A stretch of DNA of 64,000 nucleotides from Pteria penguin (Eukaryota > Mollusca > Bivalvia > Pterioida > Pteriidae): positions 15,914,001 through 15,978,000 of the forward strand of contig CM068582.1 of assembly GCA_035048485.1 (NCBI GenBank), in the 5' to 3' direction. The position numbers were made by a program, and so were the translations under genes. Under the pieces are notes generated by a model. That model saw only the letters and a list, made by a program, of their open reading frames with translations, had not been told where the DNA came from and ran no database searches. Of the stretch, positions 59,301-64,000 are shown piece after piece; positions within the stretch are counted from its first letter, which is position 1, and the number at the start of each line of letters is the position of its first letter.

Positions 59301-62300
59301 TGACAGATGTACCCGATTACACAGGCAATGTTTTCCATAGTAAACCAAACCAAAGGGGGGGGGGGGTTGTACAGTTCTCCCCCCCGTTATACCGCCACCT
59401 TTTGTTTTCCCCAATTTTGGCGGTATAACGGGTTTGCCGATATATCGAGGTGGACTTATTACGTCATCCAAATTAGTTGGTTGTTGTACGTAAACATACT
59501 TGTACATGTATATTTAAACAAATGTGTAAGTCTCTAATTCCACATTCATCGCCAAACTTTTTAGCCTTTTCACGTAAAATATCATCGGTCACTGGAATAT
59601 TATTTGCCCTAGTTTGTGAAAACCATAAAAATAATGCTTTTTCCATGTCGCCATGGTGAGCGCTTCGGTGCCTCTTTCTGGGTGGAGTTCCACTTTCATC
59701 TAAGTCATGTTTTTGCGACAAAATGTCCGCCACAGTTCTCCGTTTTATTGGTTTCTGCCAAAGTGTCGTGAAATAATTTGATATATCCAGCTGTGTACAT
59801 TTAGGATGTTTGGTAGAATATTCAATAATGTCTCTTTCCTCATCAAAGTTTAACACAGTACGTTTACGTGGTGTAGCCATTTTAACTTCAACTTTTTAAA
59901 TCAATGACATCTGTTAACAACGTTATTTACCAAAACAATGAATACTTGAGAAATTATAAAAGTATGTTGATCAATGTCATGCGCGGATACAGAGGGGGGG
60001 GGGGGGTTAGGGGGGTCTGGACAACCCCCACCCCCCCACCCCCTGGAATCCGAAAATTTTACCAAAAAGGTAATATTTGGGCATTTTTGGGGTTGGAACC
60101 ACCCCCCCCCCCCCTCGTCTAAGAGAAAAATTTACCTTTTTTGGTTGGACCCCCTCTGACAAAAATTTCTGGATCCGCGCATGAATGTTAATTTTGTAAT
60201 TATCGACCTGCCCTGAAAAGTGTTTACCTACACGTACACGCCTGGATATAATCACCTTGTTTGGCGATATGGTCGGGGGATTATGACCTTTTTGTACCAA
60301 CATATTAGTGGCGGATGGCGGTATGCGAGTTTGGCGTTATAACGGGGTTATTATATAACGGGAAATCCGTTCTTCAGGAAAGTATGGCGATATGCGAGTT
60401 TGGCGTTATAACGGGGGAGGGGGGGGGGATATAACGGAGGAGGACTGTACTTTAAAGCATTTGATAAAAATTTTGTAACAAAAAATACCGAAATTGAAAA
60501 AAGGATAGAATTATTGTTATAGAAGTACATGGACACATGGTACCGTTGCGGTATTTGTACACCAGTTCTTTTATCTTATACTCACATCTGATTCCCTTGT
60601 AAGATTGTCAAATTCGTAGGTTAATTTTGGAGTATGTACTACAATAAACAAGTAAAATAATCATGAAAAAAAGCAATTTGGATAATGAAATTCTTAACTA
60701 TCACTTTTAATGCAAAACACTATTTCACTGTGGCACTCGCAATATTGTGGCGCTGTGGAAATTCATGGATCTCTAACTGTCAGAGGCGAGAGCTGGGGTG
60801 CGTTCAGAATCGTAGGCTAGCCGCCAGGTTTAGTATAACACATCATTCTGAACGCTCTGTTACGTTTAGCGGCTTGGTAAAATGTCCAACAGTTGTAAAT
60901 CTTCTTTCATATTTTGAAATAAGTTATCCGCTTTAGTAGATTGAACCAATAATTCGTATCACGGATCAACGCGTGATCGTTTCCAATTTAATTTTTACTT
61001 TGGATTGGGTAACCAAGGTGTTTTCAAGTAAAAACGGAGAAGAGAAAGCAAAATAGTATAGCGTCCGCCATTTTGAATTTGAAAGGTAGCATAAGAATTT
61101 AAGGTTCGGTTTTGCTAAGTAGCGGCTAGGCGAGCAGAGCGTTCAGATATCGAGCAGAGCTAGCTGCTACGTAGCCGCTACGATTATGGGCGCACCTCTG
61201 GTGCCTCATATTTGTCTGACATAACCACAATGCACGCTGTAGATAGAACAATGCTATATTGAAAGTGTCGCAGCCACACAACACCAAAACTATGGTATGT
61301 AACACGGAGTTCTTAAGCACCACTCTGCAAAGCGAAAAAAACGTGGCAATACTATGATACTCGGAGGCCACTGTTTGTGACATGTACATGTACATGTACA
61401 TGTATGACATTGTAGAAATTCTCGTGTGCAGTCATTAAGTCGTCATTTCAAAAGATTTTCAGGCAAGAATGATATTTTGTACAGCCAACATAAAAGTGAT
61501 TTTTCAGTATGCGCTTGTTCCTTTTTTTTTTTTTTTTTTTTTACTTAACCTCTTATCTGTAAAGATATTTTTAGAATTTGACACTTGAAGACTAAAGGAA
61601 TTTCAAGCTACCACGTTATGTGAGAAGGAAGCTAGTATTCTATTACACCCTCCCCCCCCCCCCAAAAAAAAACCAAACAAGCAAAAAGAAAAAAAAAACC
61701 CAAAAAAAGCCTCAAAACCCACCCCCAAAAAACCCCAAAAAACAAAACAAAACAAAAAAAAAAACAAAAACAAAAACAAAAAAAAAAAGAAACCCAAACC
61801 CCCAACCCCCCCCCCCCCAAAAAAAAAACAAAAAAAAAAAAACAAAAAACCCAACCCCCCCCCCCAAAAAAAAAAAAAAAAAAAAACTAAAACAAACGCC
61901 CCTCCCCCCAAATATTTAAAATAATACAAAAATTAAAATAAAACAAAACAAAAACTAATAGACACATAAAGGATTACATTTCACTACCGATACTGGGTTG
62001 TGATGGTAAGTTGACATACAAGAAACCACTCTGGTTTACTGGTTAACGAGTCCAAACTTTCCAGATGCCGTGACAACAGTATAAAAGACCACACAAAATC
62101 AATTTAACAAATATAACCTTCTTTCATGCGTGTTTATACACTCACCTCCTTTCTGTATAGGACATTGGATAGCCTTCCATATCCGCTTGATATGTACCTC
62201 GCAGGATATATCCGCGGAAAAAGTGAACACGGGTAGGAGAGCTCCCCGAACTCCATGGTCAATCGTCAGGATACCATGGTCGAATTGGACTGCTACGATT

Positions 62301-63419
62301 CAAAAGCATATTCATGTATGTAGTCGAGAACGTAAGAAGAGGGGTTTTTAATTCAAATAGACCCATACAATACCACCTATGAAATCGAACAAGTGATTAT
62401 CTTACCTTCACCTTGATTGTAACTCATCCCTGACAGGCATATGAAGAGACAGACAAAAAGACAGTTTGATAGATACAGATTGATTATTTATACTTAAACT
62501 TCGGGAAAAACTTTTAATCACTAATTCAAATTTTCTTTCTTTATATCCAATGCTGTAATCATTCATATTGATTAATCCATTTCTCATTAACATAAGTGTT
62601 TTCAAACTACATGTAAATACAGTATAATGAGTCGACGAAGAAGTAAGCCAAGGCAATCGTCCCTTTCGAATTTGGCATTTGAATATATATCTTTATTCTA
62701 GTGAAAGCACCACTCCTTGAACATGGGTCTTACATCGAGAGGTTTTATTTTAGTTGGAGCACTCGTCATGCGCAGATACAGAGGGGGGGGGGGGGCGGCT
62801 GGAATTCGAAAATTTTACCAAAAAAAAAGGTAATATTTGGGCATTTTTGGGGTTGGACCCCCCTCGTCTAAGAGAAAAATTTACCTTTTTTGGTTGGACC
62901 CCCTCTGACAAAAATTTCTGGATCCGCGCATGCTCGTTCTTGCTATCTTGGAAGATATTGAGAACATTAATTCTAGAGACAGCGCTAGTCAGAGCCGGAC
63001 TCTAGAACGAGGAGTTTAACCGCACAGAAAAAGCGGTACTCTTTGAATCTTGCTCCAGATTTGGGACTTTTATTTTTGAAAGAACAACACCCTTGGATGC
63101 TGCTTTACCTGGAGGGTTTTTATTCCAGATTCCCCATCACTCTTTACGTTGGCCTTAAAATAAGGAGTTTCACGAAATAGTGCCAGAGTTTGTTAACATA
63201 GCAACATTTGGCCGGACGTTAGGAAGTGAATTCTAGAGGATTTTTATGCTGAGCTAAACGTTAGAGTCAGACTTTGATGTTTCTTAGCACTTATACATTG
63301 ATAATTCAATATTATATGACATGACTTACGTGTTACAAGCTTGAATTCCAATTTAAGATATCCTTGTGGGTCAAGAACAATTGGACTCCACTTAAACATC
63401 AGTTTTGAGGATGGAGGAC
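53400..63419 (-). CDS. GM2 activator-like ML-domain protein, gene 5 (exon 1 beyond the window)
   Basis: Exons 2-5 are visible: 63419-63330, 62292-62146, 60638-60586, 53492-53400, with family phases and GT..AG borders, ending TAG. Readable blocks: GPPSSKLMFKWSPIVLDPQG, FDHGILTIDHGVRGALLPVF, DISCEVH, AIQCPIQKG, FDNLTRESDGAYNLTVKI and EVFFCVNFDPEF. Exon 1 with the signal peptide and first Cys was not found in 63420-64000 and must lie to the right. Whether it has the 25-residue repeats is unknown. Exon 4 replaces the usual TRLP with TRES, a change at a family-conserved position. Exon 3 has a tandem TAGCAG acceptor. Intron 4 is 7.1 kb because of a Harbinger and a Tigger insertion. Role as for the paralogues: a predicted secreted lipid binder. 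Confidence 0.85.
54424..54585 (+). pseudogene. Truncated MADF/Myb-like protein of a Harbinger element (53 aa)
   Basis: Reads MPPKGKTKVDDRDHAITSTA, then KRAQIKAYTCTFSVESEEKI, then LESLAQNKCFFVL and a stop. The SVE.EEK.LE....N.C.F pattern is the start of the DNA-binding accessory protein of molluscan Harbinger elements, which would normally continue for well over 100 residues. The stop in the first helix makes it a remnant. The open frame upstream of this Met is terminal-repeat sequence. Confidence 0.6.
56755..57012 (+). mobile_element. Type B SINE
   Basis: Head AAGCCGGTGTAGCCCAGTGG, B box AGGTTCTACTCCT, body GTCTTTCGGATACGTAAGA and GCGGTAGGCGTGGCACGTAA, 3' end GTGGAGTGACGAAAACA. Inserted in the spacer of the giant inverted repeat. 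Confidence 0.82.
57431..57607 (-). mobile_element. Type B SINE, 3' half, minus strand
   Basis: Tail TTGATTGATTATTGTTTACG, then CACTCCACGATTATTTC and GGTGACGGCGTCTGTCTGAT, interrupted by a C run, ending at CGTGTGACACGGGACC. Head missing. It faces the SINE at 56755 in the same spacer. Confidence 0.82.
59473..59880 (-). pseudogene. Tigger/pogo transposase, N-terminal DNA-binding part only
   Basis: Starts MATPRKRTVLNFDEERDIIE and includes KPIKRRTVADILSQK and MEKALFLWFSQTRANNIPVT plus DDILREKAKKFG. This is the CENP-B-like pair of helix-turn-helix domains of Tigger transposases. The frame then leaves the family and ends in sequence near the left terminus; the DDE domain is absent. It starts immediately inside the right half of the element. 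Confidence 0.8.
59978..60183. mobile_element. 206-bp CATGCGCGGATCC element with 5-bp target duplication, nested in the Tigger relic
   Basis: Ends CATGCGCGGATACAGA and TTCTGGATCCGCGCATG are inverted repeats; AATGT flanks both sides (59973-59977 and 60184-60188). Interior: G run, CCCCCACCCCC, GGAATCCGAAAATTTTACC, AATATTTGGGCATTTTTGGG, GGTTGGACCCCCTCTGAC. Close relative of the 62767 copy. Confidence 0.88.
60655..61210. repeat. Intron 3 of gene 5: paralogue-shared segment and possible hAT-like MITE ends
   Basis: 60676-60790 resembles the gene 3 intron at 28155-28270 (ending CAGAGGCGAGA in both). From 60781 the sequence CAGAGGCGAGAGCTGGGGTG then CGTTCAGAATCGTAG is roughly mirrored at 61160-61198 by CTACGATTATGGGCGCACCT CTG, and further CGTTCAGA copies lie between. 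No target duplication was found. Confidence 0.45.
61645..61950. repeat. A/C-only strand-asymmetric tract
   Basis: About 300 nt in which the plus strand is almost solely A and C (A runs, C runs and CAAAAA words). Frames across it (Lys/Pro or Phe/Gly) are artefacts. In intron 3 of gene 5. Confidence 0.93.
62690..63245. repeat. Paralogue-shared intronic repeat, gene 5 copy
   Basis: Units with TATCTTTATTCTAGTGAAAG, CACCACTCCTTGAACATGGG and GGACTTTTATTTTTGAAAG align with the gene 3 and gene 4 intron-2 repeats. A 166-bp foldback element (62767-62932) has inserted in it. Confidence 0.6.
62767..62932. mobile_element. 166-bp CATGCGCGGATCC element with 5-bp target duplication
   Basis: Ends CATGCGCAGATACAGA and TTCTGGATCCGCGCATG; CTCGT flanks both sides (62762-62766 and 62933-62937). 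Interior nearly identical to the 59978 copy but about 40 bp shorter, so both are recent. Confidence 0.88.
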
Positions 63420-63485
63420 CTGTGAAAAATCGGCCATAGAATTACTTTCAAGAACAATTTTCTTATATCCTGGCAGTTTTATAAT

Positions 63486-63546
63486 ATTGATACAATAATA
63501 TATATTATTATATATAATATATATTATTGTATCAATAATATATATC
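63486..63546. repeat. AT-rich perfect-looking palindrome
   Basis: ATTGATACAATAATATATAT and its complement meet around TATTATATATAATA. In intron 1 of gene 5. Confidence 0.85.
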
Positions 63547-64000
63547 AATAATATATATTTATTCATTATTCGCTAAATATGACATCTGGAGCAGTAGCAT
63601 GCCATGAGTATAATTTCATTCACATACATGTATATGTATTATTTTTTGTAAAGAAATGTATGAGTATAGCGTTTATATGAATCGAAATTTGTTCTTGTAC
63701 TTGAAAGTCCAATTATGCTTTTACAGTAAAGGTGTTTCACAGGAGAAGATAGCGAATGCAGAAGAAAAAAGGGGGAGAGGGTGGGTAGATCTAATATAAA
63801 ACATCTTATCTCCGCTGAATCCAAGCAAAATGGATTATAACCCCCCCCCCCTTCCTCCTTTCCGCACAAAAAAACTCATGAATTGCTTCTTACTTCTACA
63901 TATATATGCTATATTTTGAAAATGCTTTCTATGAATTCGAAACTTTTTGTTGTGTTTTGATTCTACCTTTTTACCTTCATGTTTATGTATCTATACACTG
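63547..64000. other. Intron 1 of gene 5 up to the window edge
   Basis: No signal-peptide exon ending in N-C plus GTAA is present on the minus strand here. A C run lies at 63841-63850. Confidence 0.5.

Larger units (their letters stand above)
59372..60447 (-). mobile_element. pogo/Tigger-type DNA transposon relic, TA target duplication
   Basis: Left terminus CAGTTCTCCC...GTTATACCGCCA and right terminus (inverted) CAGTCCTCCTCCGTTATA with a CGTTATAACGCCA word are flanked by TA at 59370-59371 and 60448-60449. A truncated transposase is encoded on the minus strand (59473-59880). A 206-bp element is nested at 59978-60183. The TATGCGAGTTTGGCGTTATA word is repeated at 60325 and 60390. Confidence 0.7.

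Overview
The window is animal nuclear DNA, most likely from a bivalve or related mollusc. The genes have introns with GT..AG borders. Most of the sequence is AT-rich non-coding DNA full of microsatellites, tandem repeats, tRNA-headed SINEs ending in (AATC)n and decayed DNA transposons. No bacterial operon, CRISPR array or bacterial mobile element is present. Species assignment is inference only. | The genes I can support form one family: five tandem paralogues on the minus strand encoding secreted ML-domain (MD-2-related lipid-recognition) proteins that look most like ganglioside GM2 activator (GM2A). Each has the same five-exon plan with the same intron phases (1,1,1,0): exon 1 with signal peptide and a variable N-terminal segment ending at an N-C; exon 2 of exactly 90 nt with the (F/T)(K/T)W(S/T)P strand; exon 3 of 135 or 147 nt ending in CP(I/L)QK; exon 4 of 53 nt (L-T-R); and exon 5 of 93 nt with the last Cys and the stop. 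In order along the window they are gene 1 (1556-4401, exons 4-5 not seen and probably to the left), gene 2 (5522-15116, complete, 192 aa), gene 3 (26211-36738, complete, 303 aa), gene 4 (41404-46396, complete, 278 aa) and gene 5 (53400-63419, exon 1 beyond the right edge). Genes 3 and 4 carry an extra domain of acidic 25-residue tandem repeats (4 and 3 copies) between signal peptide and lipid-binding domain. That domain, inside a tandem lipid-binder cluster, is the most novel protein feature here. | Most other sequence is repeats. 0-4 kb: diverged repeats, a SINE with a clear target duplication, and a Penelope-type reverse-transcriptase relic between direct repeats that contain a 5S-rRNA-like segment, lying in intron 2 of gene 1. 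10.5-14.3 kb: about 66 copies of a 57-bp satellite inside intron 1 of gene 2, open in all three forward frames for mechanical reasons. 15-26 kb: intergenic, with a Thr-codon array (385 open codons, no ATG), a 25-bp minisatellite, SINEs and a minisatellite-bearing element. 26-37 kb: gene 3, with 24-, 20- and 46-bp arrays in its introns. 37-41 kb: a Crypton-like fragment, a second minisatellite-bearing element, a LINE fragment and MITEs. 46.5-53 kb: a 0.75-kb palindrome, a third minisatellite-bearing element with a foldback inserted, duplicated segments and (AT)n. 53-60.5 kb: intron 4 of gene 5, swollen by a 5.3-kb Harbinger-type element with a kilobase-scale foldback core and by a pogo/Tigger relic that itself holds a nested 206-bp element. 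| Inference: the cluster grew by tandem duplication, since introns as well as exons are alignable between paralogues, and then diverged in the N-terminal segment and by intron insertions. All exon boundaries are read by eye from splice signals and paralogue agreement; there is no transcript evidence.
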